Shown piece after piece: positions 1-7,960 of a DNA stretch of 43,948 nucleotides; position 1 is the first letter of the stretch; every line of letters begins with the position of its first letter. Under the pieces are notes generated by a model, which worked only from the letters and a program-made list of their open reading frames with translations, made no database searches and was not told where the DNA came from. Made by a program: the position numbers and the translations under genes. Origin of the DNA: Chloroflexota bacterium (lineage in GTDB: Bacteria > Chloroflexota > Anaerolineae > UBA4142); assembly GCA_016223105.1 (NCBI GenBank), contig JACRPR010000166.1, positions 1-43,948 of the forward strand, written 5' to 3'.

Positions 1-45
1 CGCGGGCGGCTCGCCCGCATCAACTCGGCGGGCGAGCCGCCCGCG
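1..45. repeat. GC-rich palindromic element
   Basis: Two perfect 18-base arms (1-18 and 28-45) flank a 9-base loop. The element may extend beyond the window start. It lies directly behind the stop codon of the Nudix gene at 52 and belongs to the class of short palindromes scattered through the window. Confidence 0.85.
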
Positions 46-51
46 CTACAT

Positions 52-453
52 TTATGGATAACATTTTCCGTTGAGCAAATTTTGCAGAGGGAGAAAGAGC
101 GGTTGCGGCAACGCGTTCCAATCGAACCAACCCAGGTTTGCCACTTCGTCCGGCGCGTTGATGTGCGGCGCGCCGGTAAACTGGGTCGTCTCCATCCAAA
201 TGGTGATGTAATGCTTGCCGGTGTCGCGAAAGATGTCGTTCGTCACCGCGCGAAATTTGACGTCGCGCGCGACGATGCCGACTTCTTCAAACGCTTCGCG
301 CGCGGCGCATTCTTCCGGCGATTCGCCGAAATCCAAATGCCCGCCCGGCGTTGACCAGGTTCCTTCGCCATGCGGAACCCGGCGTTGCATCAGCAACACG
401 CGATTATTTTTCACGATGATGAGACCAACACCGACGCGTGGTTCGTTGGACAT
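52..453 (-). CDS. Nudix hydrolase
   Basis: This is a 133-residue cytoplasmic protein of typical size for a single-domain Nudix enzyme. The Nudix box is complete at residues 37-59 (GGHLDFGES...REAFEEVGI), with the REXXEE metal-binding core. Family members hydrolyse nucleoside diphosphates linked to another group; MutT-like cleaning of nucleotide pools or NDP-sugar hydrolysis are both possible, and the sequence does not say which. The start is supported by GAGGAGG just upstream of the ATG at 453. The glycosidase gene ends 9 bases upstream, so the two are probably one transcript. Confidence 0.9.
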   Translation of the reverse strand: MSNEPRVGVGLIIVKNNRVLLMQRRVPHGEGTWSTPGGHLDFGESPEECAAREAFEEVGIVARDVKFRAVTNDIFRDTGKHYITIWMETTQFTGAPHINAPDEVANLGWFDWNALPQPLFLPLQNLLNGKCYP

Positions 454-462
454 ATTGCCTCC

Positions 463-2067
463 TCAATCAAATTTTTTCACAAACGGTAAAAATGATCGCG
501 ACGCGGTCGGCGCGATGGACATTCGCAGTAACGTAACCGAGTACGGCGCGAAGGTGTGCGCGATCGGATTGCCGAAATTTGCGAGCGGTGTCGCGGGCGC
601 GGACGATAAATCGTTCGATGGATTCGCGACGCCGTTGAATGTTACGCTTTGATCGTTCAACGAATTGGCTTGCACGACATCTATCGTGCCACTGATGATT
701 GATGCCGCGCCCGCGAGTTCAATCGTCGCGGTGATCGGCGCACCGGTTTTGTTGATCGCGATCAGCGAGTACGTGTTCGCGTTGATGCGCCCAGCGTACA
801 CGCTCAACGTTGTCGTCGCGGGCAAGGTTGAAGTGATCGGCAACATTTGCGTACCGAAACGCGACCACAACGGAAAAACGTAATACTGTGCGGAACGCGC
901 GTACGTGTCCGCGTTCATCAAGCCGTAATCGGTGCCGTTCGTCGCCGCGCCGTTCATCAAGTCCCATTGATTCGCAGTCGCAAAACCATTTTGCGCGATT
1001 TGTCCGAGCGTGTCCGCGATGAACAGCGTGTTGACCGCGCGCGTCATCCATTGCGGATTGTCCTGCTCTTGCGGCGAAATCAAATTGTGCTCGTCCACAA
1101 AAATCGGAATCGCGCGATTGCCGAACGCGGTTTGCAAATTCGTTTTCATCGCGCGCCAGGTCTCTTGCGGTTGCGCAAGCGCGAGGTCGAACGTCGCGGG
1201 CAAATTAAAATACGCGTACTCGTGGACGATATAGTAATCGAGCGCGTTGCCGGCGGCGGCGATCACCTTGTTGCCCCAGTTCGACCAACTCGCCGGATCC
1301 GGCACACCGACCGCGCCAACCAGGATCGTCGAATCCATCGCGCGCATCGCACTGCGAAATTCGAGATAGCCCTCGTGCCGCGTCGCGCCTACGCCGACGC
1401 CGTTGATGTACTCGGTACCGTCGCACGTCCACGCGTTTTCCCAGCCGTACGCCGCGCACAACGCACCGCCGGTCGCGGGCAACGCGCCGTACACTTCGTT
1501 GCCGAAATCCCAGTATTTAATTTTGAACGGCTCGACATTGCCGTGACTCGCGCGCAACTGCGCCCAATGCCCGGCGGTGTACCAATCGGTGCCGCGAATG
1601 TCTGTGCCAATCAGAGTTGTGTCGGTGATGAACGAATTGAAAAACGCGACAACCGCCGCGGCTTTTTTCGACGTGTCGTTCACGTTGATAATATACAAAC
1701 CCTCTTTGCCGGTCGCGCGCAAAAAATTGATAAAGTCGGTCGGGCGCGATGCCCACGCACAAATGCCTTGACCATTTTCACACGCGAGCCAATCGTACTC
1801 GTCGCCCCAACTGCCGCCGGGAATTCGCAAAAACGTTACGCCCGATGCAATCGTGCGCGCGCGAAACGTCGCGTTCGAAAATCGCGCGGGACCCAACCAC
1901 GCCGGTAAATTCGATCCCAGGATGCGCGCGTCAATGTTTTGCGCGGACGCGGTCGCATCAACGCGAATGAGCGCGATTGATGCGGCGCGCGTTGGTTGTC
2001 CGACGATCAAAATAATCGCGAGATCGAATGCAAGCGCAAGCGCGAGAAAAATTTTCCAACGCTTCAT
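463..2067 (-). CDS. Secreted glycoside hydrolase, arabinofuranosidase-like
   Basis: This 534-residue protein has an N-terminal signal peptide or anchor (MKRWKIFLALALAF..., with AxA-like TRAAS near residue 30). The TIM-barrel pattern of clan GH-A is recognisable: FLRIPGGSWGDEYDW in the first third, WDFGNEVYG carrying the Asn-Glu acid/base pair, and PIFVDEHN carrying a candidate nucleophile Glu. A C-terminal beta-rich part follows. This resembles bacterial alpha-L-arabinofuranosidase or related GH39/GH51/GH79-type enzymes that cleave plant polysaccharide side chains outside the cell. The exact family and substrate are not settled from sequence. It probably shares a transcript with the Nudix gene downstream. 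Confidence 0.7.
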   Translation of the reverse strand: MKRWKIFLALALAFDLAIILIVGQPTRAASIALIRVDATASAQNIDARILGSNLPAWLGPARFSNATFRARTIASGVTFLRIPGGSWGDEYDWLACENGQGICAWASRPTDFINFLRATGKEGLYIINVNDTSKKAAAVVAFFNSFITDTTLIGTDIRGTDWYTAGHWAQLRASHGNVEPFKIKYWDFGNEVYGALPATGGALCAAYGWENAWTCDGTEYINGVGVGATRHEGYLEFRSAMRAMDSTILVGAVGVPDPASWSNWGNKVIAAAGNALDYYIVHEYAYFNLPATFDLALAQPQETWRAMKTNLQTAFGNRAIPIFVDEHNLISPQEQDNPQWMTRAVNTLFIADTLGQIAQNGFATANQWDLMNGAATNGTDYGLMNADTYARSAQYYVFPLWSRFGTQMLPITSTLPATTTLSVYAGRINANTYSLIAINKTGAPITATIELAGAASIISGTIDVVQANSLNDQSVTFNGVANPSNDLSSAPATPLANFGNPIAHTFAPYSVTLLRMSIAPTASRSFLPFVKKFD

Positions 2068-2079
2068 AATTTAGTCAGC

Positions 2080-2122
2080 AGTGAACAGTCAACAGTCAAC
2101 AGTCTACTGTTCACTGTTCACT
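2080..2122. repeat. Palindromic element, GTGAACAGT family
   Basis: Arms at 2080-2096 and 2106-2122 are inverted copies with one mismatch, built from tandem GTGAACA units. The TAG stop codon of the serine hydrolase (2104-2106) lies inside it, so the last residues of that protein (NSEQ) are encoded by the element. Confidence 0.8.
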
Positions 2123-3219
2123 ACTTCCACCACCGCGCGATGGAACGCGACGCGAAATTGCATCATCGCGTTCGCGTTGTCGCGCCCATAGTACACGCGA
2201 TTCGTGAGGAGCGCAACGACTAGGTCGCGCGCGGGATCGATCCAAAGCGATGTGCCGGTAAACCCGGTGTGACCAAACGCGCTTTCGCTAAACGGGTTGC
2301 CGCTCGCGAGTGGATCGCGCGACCACAACACAAAGCCGACGCCACGCCGAAGCAACCCATCTTCCGCTTGCACGAGCGTCATCTCCGCAAGCGTTTCCGC
2401 TTTCAATAACCGATTCGTTCGCAGGGCTTCGCCGAACGCGGCGAGATCGCGCGCGGTGCCGAAAATTCCGGCGTGTCCCGCGACGCCACCGAACGACCAG
2501 GAATTTTCGTCGTGCACTTGTCCGCACATTCGCCGATTGTGATGCGCGTAAAATTCAGTCGGCGCGACATTGTCCGGCGGAATCGGTCCGTAGCCAATCG
2601 AATCCAGGTTGAGCGGCGCGGTTATACGTTCGCGCACCAGCGCGTCGAGCGATTTGCCCGCGAGTTTTTCGAGCGCGAATCCAACCAGGATCAACCCGAC
2701 ATCGCTGTAAATGACACGCGCGCCGGTCGGATACGCGAACGCGCAAGTGAGCGCGAGCACGCGACGTTCCTCGCGCGTGTTCGTTTTCCAAAACGGCAAC
2801 CACGCTGGCAAGCCGGAATTATGCGCGAGCAAATTGCGAAACGTAACGCGACTCACATCCACGCGCGCGTCGGTCGCTGGCACAACCTCGACGATCGCGC
2901 CGGGCTTGAGCGGATCGGGGTACGGCGTGATCGCGCGTGCGCCGGCAAATTCCGGCAACAATTCGCACACCGGTTGATCGAGCGCGACGCGCGATTCTTC
3001 GACGAGCGTCATCAACGCGGCGACGGTGAAGAGTTTGGAGACGGAGGCGAAATCGAAACGCGTTTGGTAATTGGTAAGTGGCAAGTGGTGATCGGGATCA
3101 AGCGAGCCGAACGCGTTGTCGTAGATGATTTCGCCGCGCGCGCGGATGACAACTTGCGCGGCGGGAAAGGTTTGGTAGAGATATTGCTGAATGCTGTTTT
3201 CGGCAGTAGAGAAATTCAT
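2104..3219 (-). CDS. Serine beta-lactamase-like hydrolase (class C / EstB type)
   Basis: This is a 371-residue protein of the beta-lactamase/transpeptidase-like superfamily. The SxxK motif is SVSK (Ser59, Lys62, probable nucleophile and base). The second motif is YSD with Tyr171, and a late GHTGFTGTSLW stretch matches the third active-site motif (HTG in place of KTG). There is no clear signal peptide, so an esterase or peptidase acting in the cytoplasm is possible. Family members include penicillin-binding proteins, esterases and D-aminopeptidases, and the substrate cannot be read here. The C terminus is encoded by a palindromic repeat. Confidence 0.85.
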   Translation of the reverse strand: MNFSTAENSIQQYLYQTFPAAQVVIRARGEIIYDNAFGSLDPDHHLPLTNYQTRFDFASVSKLFTVAALMTLVEESRVALDQPVCELLPEFAGARAITPYPDPLKPGAIVEVVPATDARVDVSRVTFRNLLAHNSGLPAWLPFWKTNTREERRVLALTCAFAYPTGARVIYSDVGLILVGFALEKLAGKSLDALVRERITAPLNLDSIGYGPIPPDNVAPTEFYAHHNRRMCGQVHDENSWSFGGVAGHAGIFGTARDLAAFGEALRTNRLLKAETLAEMTLVQAEDGLLRRGVGFVLWSRDPLASGNPFSESAFGHTGFTGTSLWIDPARDLVVALLTNRVYYGRDNANAMMQFRVAFHRAVVEVVNSEQ

Positions 3220-3233
3220 AATAATCCGGTTGT

Positions 3234-3297
3234 GGATTCAACGCTTTGGCGGGTTGCGTTGAATTGTGCGACGCGCAACCCGCTAAAGCGTCGAGTC
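3234..3297. repeat. Palindromic element, GCTTTAGCGGGTTG family
   Basis: Arms at 3234-3258 and 3273-3297 pair with three mismatches. It fills the gap between the serine hydrolase and the HELSH protein gene. Further copies of the family lie at 21296, 32375, 39625 and 39707. Confidence 0.85.
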
Positions 3298-3304
3298 CGG
3301 GCAA

Positions 3305-3670
3305 TTAACTTTCCATTGCGCGCACGACGTTCAAATAATGATCGATCACTTCGTTCAACAATTTGTTGTGCGTTTCGCCATAGGTTTGTTTTTCTTTTTT
3401 CGTCAGACGGGGCCACACCCAGTCCTCGACATAGCGATCAAATTTCGCGAGGATCAAGTGACTCAACTCGTGCGCGATATCTTTTTCGAGCCGGTCGCGC
3501 GTTGTATGATTCGAAAACGCGATGTGTGCGGTGCGCTCGGTGAAACGCCAGGTGATACCTTGCTCCATCTCGTCCAAGTCTTGCAACTCGAACGTGATCG
3601 TCCAGTCGTTCAACTGCAATATCTTTTGCCAGGTTTTGATTTTGCGTTGGATAAATTGTTCGCGTGTCAT
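3305..3670 (-). CDS. Small HExxH (zincin-like) protein
   Basis: This is a 121-residue protein when started at the ATG at 3670. That start overlaps the stop of the preceding GNAT gene as ATGA (3667-3670), implying translational coupling. The longer reading back to 3724 would run into the GNAT coding region. A HELSHLI motif (AHELSHLILAKF) gives two zinc-ligand histidines and the catalytic Glu. The rest is short and charged. It recalls SprT-like or minigluzincin proteins but is not assigned to a known family. It is the third gene of the trmD operon. Confidence 0.75.
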   Translation of the reverse strand: MTREQFIQRKIKTWQKILQLNDWTITFELQDLDEMEQGITWRFTERTAHIAFSNHTTRDRLEKDIAHELSHLILAKFDRYVEDWVWPRLTKKEKQTYGETHNKLLNEVIDHYLNVVRAMES

Positions 3671-4635
3671 ATTTTCCTCGTGAGAGATTTGAGTAACATC
3701 AGATATTCGCGATAAGGTTTGCATCCAAATTTGCGATAGAAATCAACCAGGTCAGTCCAATCAATCACACAGCCGCGCACACCTTGATCGCGGAGATAAT
3801 CGAGCGCGGCATCGAGCAATGCGCCGCCAAATCCCTTGCCGCGCGCGTCTTTGCTGATGCCAATCGGACCGAGTTGACCCCAGGGACGCGGCAACGCGTG
3901 TGGAAAAAATCGTTCGATGGGGCGTTCAGAATTTTCGAGCGTGAGGCGCGCGAAACCGTCAATGCCGCGCGTGGTAATTAGTAAATGGTAATTGGTGAGC
4001 GGTGCGTGCGCGCGGAGAAATTCTTCGTATTCGTATCGCCAACGATTCGGAAACTCGCGCGCGAAAAATTCGTGGAGCGCGTTCGCATCGTCCGGTTGTG
4101 CGGGACGCGTTTCAAACCCGAAGGGTCTCTGAAGACCCTTCGGGTTTTGCGCGTAATCGCGCAGATCGCGCGCGACATCCCAGACGCGTTCGCTCCCCGC
4201 GAGCGCGATGAAACCGCGCGCGCGAAAAAATTTTTCGTTGTTCAATTCGACCGGTAATCCCGGCGCGAACGGGCGCAGTCCGCCGCCGAGCCGCGCGCGT
4301 GTGCAACCTTGCGCGCGTAAAAATGATTCTGCCCACGCGAGCAGTCCGTTTCCGATTCCCTGTTTTTGAAATTGCCGCGCGACAGCCAGCGCATCAATCC
4401 AACCGAGATCGCGCGGCGAGGTTTGTGGATCGTTCGGCAACGCGCTTGCCAGCACAAAACCGATTGCTTGATCGTCGCGCATCGCGACGCGCCCGGCTTG
4501 CATCGCGCCGGTAGACGCGCGCGTGTTGTACTCGATGAAACGTTGCGTGATCGCGAGATTCGCGCCGCACGCGTCATTCCAAATCGCGACGAGCGCGGGA
4601 ATGTGTGCGCGCGGATCAAATGGAATCAACATCAT
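3667..4635 (-). CDS. Tandem GNAT-domain acetyltransferase
   Basis: This is a 322-residue protein with two GNAT-like halves. The first is roughly residues 1-150 (with the acetyl-CoA loop region [11 protein letters not shown]). The second is roughly 175-320 ([18 protein letters not shown], a QxxGxG/A-type pyrophosphate loop). The ATG at 4635 was chosen because it overlaps the trmD stop as ATGA (4632-4635). The acceptor substrate is unknown; tandem-GNAT proteins include mycothiol synthase-like enzymes. The stretch [11 protein letters not shown], about residues 163-174, is encoded by a palindromic repeat inserted in frame in the linker between the two domains. Confidence 0.8.
   Translation of the reverse strand: MMLIPFDPRAHIPALVAIWNDACGANLAITQRFIEYNTRASTGAMQAGRVAMRDDQAIGFVLASALPNDPQTSPRDLGWIDALAVARQFQKQGIGNGLLAWAESFLRAQGCTRARLGGGLRPFAPGLPVELNNEKFFRARGFIALAGSERVWDVARDLRDYAQNPKGLQRPFGFETRPAQPDDANALHEFFAREFPNRWRYEYEEFLRAHAPLTNYHLLITTRGIDGFARLTLENSERPIERFFPHALPRPWGQLGPIGISKDARGKGFGGALLDAALDYLRDQGVRGCVIDWTDLVDFYRKFGCKPYREYLMLLKSLTRKI
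4114..4147. repeat. Palindromic hairpin inside GNAT gene
   Basis: Perfect 15-base arms at 4114-4128 and 4133-4147 enclose a 4-base loop. The sequence belongs to the same family as the hairpin at 23251-23284 (arm AAACCCGAAGGGT...). It is translated as part of the acetyltransferase without breaking the frame. Confidence 0.9.
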
Positions 4636-5423
4636 TGCGAATTCCATCCCAACGTTTTCAAAAATTCACGATCCGCGTCCGAGAGTTCGGTGGTCGCGAG
4701 CAAATCGGGGCGGCGTTCGAATGTGCGGCGCAATGATTCGCGGTGACGCCACAAGGTGATCTGCGCGTGATTGCCGGAGAGTAAAATGTCCGGCGCGCGC
4801 GCGCCGCGAAAATCAGCGGGACGCGTATAGTGCGGACCTTCGAGCAAACCGGATGCGTGCGAATCTTTTGCTGGCGCGCCCGGGTCGCCCAACACGCCGG
4901 GAATCAAGCGCGCGACCGCGTCCACGATCACCATCGCCGGAATTTCGCCGCCGGTCAAAACGTAATCGCCAATTGAAATTTCTTCGGTCGCGAGAAATTG
5001 GCGCACGCGTTCGTCCACGCCTTCGTAATGTCCGCAGATCAACGCGACGCGTGTGTATTGCGCGAGCTCGCGCGCGATGGATTGAGTGAACACACGACCT
5101 TGTGGGGTGAGAAGAATGATTGGGATTGGAGGTTGGATGTTGGACGTTGGATGTTGGATGGGCGCATCTCCAACTTCCAATTTCAAATTTCCAATTTCCA
5201 ATACGGATTCGACCGCCGCGAAAATCGGATCGGGTTTCATCACCATTCCGCCGCCGCCGGCGTACGGATAATCGTCGGTCACTTTGTGCTTGCCGGTCGC
5301 GTAATCGCGAATATCGTGGAGCGCGATTTCGATGAGGCGCGCGGCGCGCGCGCGTTTCAAAATGCTTTCGTCGAACACGCCGGCAAAAATTTCGGGGAAG
5401 AGGGTGAAAATATCGAATCGCAT
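4632..5423 (-). CDS. trmD: tRNA (guanine37-N1)-methyltransferase TrmD
   Basis: TrmD methylates G37 of tRNAs using S-adenosylmethionine through a knotted SPOUT fold, preventing frameshifting. Family hallmarks are clear: [13 protein letters not shown] at the N terminus, [40 protein letters not shown] and PGVLG, then the C-terminal SGNHAQI helix region. The start at 5423 has GAGG eight bases upstream; an earlier in-frame ATG lacks this. The protein is 263 residues. About 25 of these (roughly 75-99, a LEIGNLKLE...PTSNIQ stretch) come from an inserted palindromic repeat and are absent from typical homologues. It heads an operon with overlapping GNAT and HELSH genes. Confidence 0.97.
   Translation of the reverse strand: MRFDIFTLFPEIFAGVFDESILKRARAARLIEIALHDIRDYATGKHKVTDDYPYAGGGGMVMKPDPIFAAVESVLEIGNLKLEVGDAPIQHPTSNIQPPIPIILLTPQGRVFTQSIARELAQYTRVALICGHYEGVDERVRQFLATEEISIGDYVLTGGEIPAMVIVDAVARLIPGVLGDPGAPAKDSHASGLLEGPHYTRPADFRGARAPDILLSGNHAQITLWRHRESLRRTFERRPDLLATTELSDADREFLKTLGWNSQ
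5126..5200. repeat. Palindromic element, TTGGATGTTGG family, inside trmD
   Basis: Inverted arms (about 5126-5158 and 5169-5200) are made of TTGGA/TCCAA units and lie wholly inside trmD in frame. Related copies occur at 35532-35602 and 41055-41129. The inserted peptide would replace the surface loop before the SAM-binding LTPQGR segment. Confidence 0.85.
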
Positions 5424-5494
5424 GTGCGCCTCGCCGCGCATTGTATCACAAGCCCGGTCAAACGAGCAAACGGTTTAACGCGCGTTGGAAATTC

Positions 5495-5544
5495 GTGGCG
5501 CGGGCTTTCCTGCCCGCAACAGCGGCTTGGAAAAGCCGCGCCAC
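5495..5544. repeat. Palindromic element between divergent genes
   Basis: Outer arms at 5495-5510 and 5529-5544 (GTGGCGCGG type) are inverted copies with a nested GCCCGC/GCGGC core. It lies between trmD and the divergent gene at 5624. Confidence 0.7.
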
Positions 5545-5575
5545 AATCAATTTCAAAATACTGCGCGCGCCAAGT

Positions 5576-5604
5576 TTGCGCGTTCACGCTCGCAATGCTA
5601 TAAT
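5576..5604 (+). promoter_or_regulatory. Sigma-70-type promoter for 5624 gene
   Basis: TTGCGC (5576-5581) is separated by 17 bases from TATAAT (5599-5604), which is preceded by an extended TGC. Transcription would begin near 5611, giving a leader of about 13 bases that contains the GGAGG ribosome site. Confidence 0.75.
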
Positions 5605-5623
5605 GCGCGCGGAGGATGAATCA

Positions 5624-5926
5624 ATGGTTTGGCGCAAATGGAATGTCATTTTGATTTTGTTGCTCGCAAATTATATCGTCTTTAGTTTACTCGCGGCGTT
5701 GGTGTTTCCGGTCGCGCCAATCAGCGCGCCGACGCACGTTGTCAAGCCGACGTTTACACCTGGTGCGCGTTTGCTCAAGCAAGTGGATCCGTTGACCTAT
5801 GAATTTCTCACGCCCAGCCCATCGCCAACGCTTACCCCACGCGTAACCGCGACGCGCACCCTCACCGCGACGGCAACGCTAACCGCAACAGAAACGATCA
5901 CTGCGACTGAAACGCCGACGCGTTGA
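5624..5926 (+). CDS. Small membrane-anchored Thr/Pro-rich protein
   Basis: This 100-residue protein starts at the ATG at 5624, eight bases after GGAGG. An N-terminal segment (about residues 7-27, NVILILLLANYIVFSLLAAL) forms one membrane helix or uncleaved signal. An extracytoplasmic stretch of about 40 residues follows. The last third is a low-complexity Thr/Ala/Pro tail of TAT and TET units, like the linker of the lipoprotein at 14378. No enzyme family is recognised. It is probably a surface or envelope protein, with the Thr-rich tail possibly glycosylated. It has its own promoter and terminator. Confidence 0.75.
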   Translation: MVWRKWNVILILLLANYIVFSLLAALVFPVAPISAPTHVVKPTFTPGARLLKQVDPLTYEFLTPSPSPTLTPRVTATRTLTATATLTATETITATETPTR

Positions 5927-5945
5927 TCGAATCATTCAAAAAATT

Positions 5946-5987
5946 TCGGGCAGGATAAATTTCAAAATTTATCCTGCCCGATTTTTT
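5946..5987 (+). terminator. Intrinsic terminator
   Basis: Perfect 17-base arms (5946-5962 and 5965-5981) are followed by a run of seven T on the plus strand. It ends the transcript of the gene at 5624. Confidence 0.9.
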
Positions 5988-5990
5988 TGA

Positions 5991-6020
5991 TGTGGGGCGG
6001 GCTTGAAAGCCCGCCCCACA
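5991..6020. repeat. Palindromic hairpin TGTGGGGCGGGCTT
   Basis: Fourteen-base arms at 5991-6004 and 6007-6020 abut the TAA stop codon of the TauE-like gene (6021-6023). Related GCGGGCTT-type hairpins occur at 7041 and 16138. Confidence 0.85.
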
Positions 6021-6782
6021 TTACCGGATGAATAACCAGGTTGAAACGATCAAGCCGGTCGCGATGATGAACCAGCGCAATTTGTGTTGATCAATTCGTT
6101 TCGCGAGGCGCGCGCCGAGATAGCCGCCGATGATCGCGCCGATGCCCATCCAGATCGCGAGGTGCCAAATGACCAAGCCGCGCACCGCGAAATAAATGAA
6201 CGCGATCACGTTGATCATCGCCGCGAGAATCGTTTTCATCGCGTTCATCTTGTGCACGTCGCGCATGCCCATAATGCTAAACGAGCCGAGCATCAGCACG
6301 CCAATCCCCGCGCCGAAATATCCGCCATACGCCGCGATGAAGAGTTGAAACAAAAATCCCCACACGCGTCCCAGCCACGAAACGTGCTCGTGCGCGACGC
6401 GTCCGGTGAGGCGCGCGTACACGTCTTTGAACGCGAACAACAACGTCGCAAACAAAACCAGGAATGGCACGACGCGGCGAAATGTTTCTTCCGGCGTAAC
6501 GACGAGGATGAACGCGCCGAGCAACGCGCCGAGCCCGCTCGGCAGGAGTAAGGTCAGCGTCAACGCGCGATCGCGTTCCGTGTCGCGCGCGTAGCCAATC
6601 GCGCCGCTGACCGAACCGGGCCACAACGACGAGGTGTTGGTCGCGTTCGCGTTGATCGTCGGGATGCCGAACGCGACGAGCGCGGGAAATGAAACGAGTG
6701 TGCCGCCGCCCGCGATGGAATTGATTGCGCCCGCGAGCATCGCGGCGATAAACAAACCGATGAATCCAAAAATTTCAATCAC
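6021..6782 (-). CDS. TauE/SafE-family membrane permease
   Basis: This is a 253-residue integral membrane protein of the TauE/SafE (DUF81) group. These are putative exporters of sulfite, sulfoacetate or other small anions in the inner membrane. The family pattern is visible: an N-terminal LAGAINSIAGGGTLVSFPAL with Gly-rich motif, NATNTSSLWPG, and a second half with AAYGGYFGAGIGVLML and AIIGGYLGARLAKR. Seven to eight hydrophobic helices can be counted. The GTG at 6782 is preferred because GGAG lies six bases upstream. The longer reading from 6893 would translate a palindromic repeat (KTFQVFKTWKV) in front of the first helix. The substrate is unknown. Confidence 0.85.
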   Translation of the reverse strand: MIEIFGFIGLFIAAMLAGAINSIAGGGTLVSFPALVAFGIPTINANATNTSSLWPGSVSGAIGYARDTERDRALTLTLLLPSGLGALLGAFILVVTPEETFRRVVPFLVLFATLLFAFKDVYARLTGRVAHEHVSWLGRVWGFLFQLFIAAYGGYFGAGIGVLMLGSFSIMGMRDVHKMNAMKTILAAMINVIAFIYFAVRGLVIWHLAIWMGIGAIIGGYLGARLAKRIDQHKLRWFIIATGLIVSTWLFIR

Positions 6783-6810
6783 GCGCGTCTCCGATACAAA
6801 AGAATGTGAA

Positions 6811-6839
6811 ACCTTCCAGGTCTTGAAGACCTGGAAGGT
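6811..6839. repeat. Palindromic hairpin ACCTTCCAGGTCTT
   Basis: Two 14-base arms share a very short loop. It lies just upstream of the TauE-like gene, in the presumed leader of its transcript. Confidence 0.85.
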
Positions 6840-6938
6840 CTTTGATTTCATTATACGACCCGCGCAATGATTTTCCAAATCCGCGAATTTCAATTTCTGC
6901 CCCAGAGCGCACAGAGATTTTTTATTCGCGGATCCAAA

Positions 6939-7877
6939 TCAGATTAATTCGCGCGCGAGCGCGATTGCGCCCCACAGTGGCGCGTCATCACCGAGTGCGG
7001 CAGGTACGATGTCGGTGCGAATTTGCGGAAGCGTGTTTGAGCGGGCTGAAGCCCGCACCACTGACCACCACCGTTCACCGGATTTTGAAACGCCGCCGCC
7101 GATCACAACGCGCGTCGGATTGATCAATGTGATCGCGGTGCCGATGCCGAACCCGAGCGCGCGCGCGGCATCGTCCATCACCGCGCGCGCGATTGGATCG
7201 CCCGCGTTCGCCGCGCGCGCGACTGATTCGCCGGTGAGCGGATCGATCTGCAAACCGCGCGTCCGCGCATCGCGCGCAATCGCGGGACCGCATGCCATCA
7301 CTTCGACGCAACCGCGCCGACCGCACACACATTCGGGTCCGCGCGGATCGTAAATCGTGTGCCCGATTTCGCCTGCCATTGCGTCCGCGCCGCGCCAAAT
7401 TTTTCCATCGAGAATCCAACCGCCGCCAACGCCGGTGCGGACCGTGATGTAAAGTAAAGACGATGCGCGCACAGGTAGAGACGTTGCATACAACGTCTCT
7501 ACCTGTCCCGCGCCGAATGTGAACTCGCCGAGCGCGCCAACGTTCGCGTCATTGTCCACGCTCGCCGGAACATTGAATTCGTCTTGCCATTGTTCGCGCA
7601 GAGCGATGTTTTCCCAGCCGGGAAAATGATGCGAAAGAATCACGCGCCCGTGCGCCGCGTCAACGGGACCGCCGAAACTGATGCCAATCGCGATTGGCGC
7701 GCGTCTGTTCAACACGCGACGCGCGAGCGCGCGCATCGTTTCCTGATCCCAGGTCGCATCCTTGTTCGGCGGCGACATTACGCGTTCGAGCGCGAGCCAT
7801 TCGCGTTCATCGCGGCGCGCGATTGCCGCCGAAAGTTTTGTGCCGCCGTAATCGAGGGCGAGAAGAATATCCGACAT
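6939..7877 (-). CDS. ROK-family sugar kinase
   Basis: This 312-residue cytoplasmic protein is of the ROK family (ATP-dependent glucokinase, N-acetylmannosamine kinase and relatives). The N-terminal phosphate loop is LALDYGGTKLSAA. The catalytic region SVDNDANVGALGE contains the expected Asp. The zinc-binding motif CVCGRRGCVE follows GHTIYDP, and VVIGGG is in the C-terminal lobe. The ATG at 7877 starts the conserved domain; the reading from 7949 would translate a palindromic repeat. Two further palindromes lie in frame inside the gene (residues about 124-135 and about 274-279). It follows the SIS gene on the same strand, suggesting a shared sugar-phosphate pathway. Confidence 0.88.
   Translation of the reverse strand: MSDILLALDYGGTKLSAAIARRDEREWLALERVMSPPNKDATWDQETMRALARRVLNRRAPIAIGISFGGPVDAAHGRVILSHHFPGWENIALREQWQDEFNVPASVDNDANVGALGEFTFGAGQVETLYATSLPVRASSLLYITVRTGVGGGWILDGKIWRGADAMAGEIGHTIYDPRGPECVCGRRGCVEVMACGPAIARDARTRGLQIDPLTGESVARAANAGDPIARAVMDDAARALGFGIGTAITLINPTRVVIGGGVSKSGERWWSVVRASARSNTLPQIRTDIVPAALGDDAPLWGAIALARELI
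7041..7056. repeat. GCGGGCT hairpin inside ROK gene
   Basis: Seven-base arms (7041-7047, 7050-7056) with a 2-base gap match the core of the larger hairpins at 5991 and 16138. It encodes part of WWSVVRASARSN, which interrupts the C-terminal lobe of the kinase in frame. Confidence 0.7.
7471..7506. repeat. Palindromic hairpin inside ROK gene
   Basis: Perfect 16-base arms at 7471-7486 and 7491-7506 have a 4-base loop, 36 bases in all (12 codons). The inserted peptide (QVETLYATSLPV) lies just before the LLYITVRTGVGGG segment, which is contiguous with the preceding domain in usual ROK proteins. Confidence 0.9.
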
Positions 7878-7890
7878 AACCAACCAATAA

Positions 7891-7959
7891 TTGGACGCGG
7901 ACAAACGCGGATGAACGCGGATTTTTTGTCCGCGTTTATCCGCGTTCATCCGCGTCCAA
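7891..7959. repeat. Palindromic element, CGCGGATGAACGCGG family
   Basis: Two 31-base arms (7891-7921 and 7929-7959) are nearly perfect inverted copies made of CGCGGA units. It occupies the whole gap between the SIS and ROK genes. Confidence 0.92.
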
Positions 7960-7960
7960 T

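Noticed and set aside
6783..6893. N-terminal extension of the TauE-like protein
   Set aside because: The region translates a palindromic repeat, and a GTG with a good ribosome site lies just before the first membrane helix.
7878..7949. N-terminal extension of the ROK kinase
   Set aside because: It is a translation of the palindrome at 7891-7959 and precedes the conserved LALDYGGTK start.
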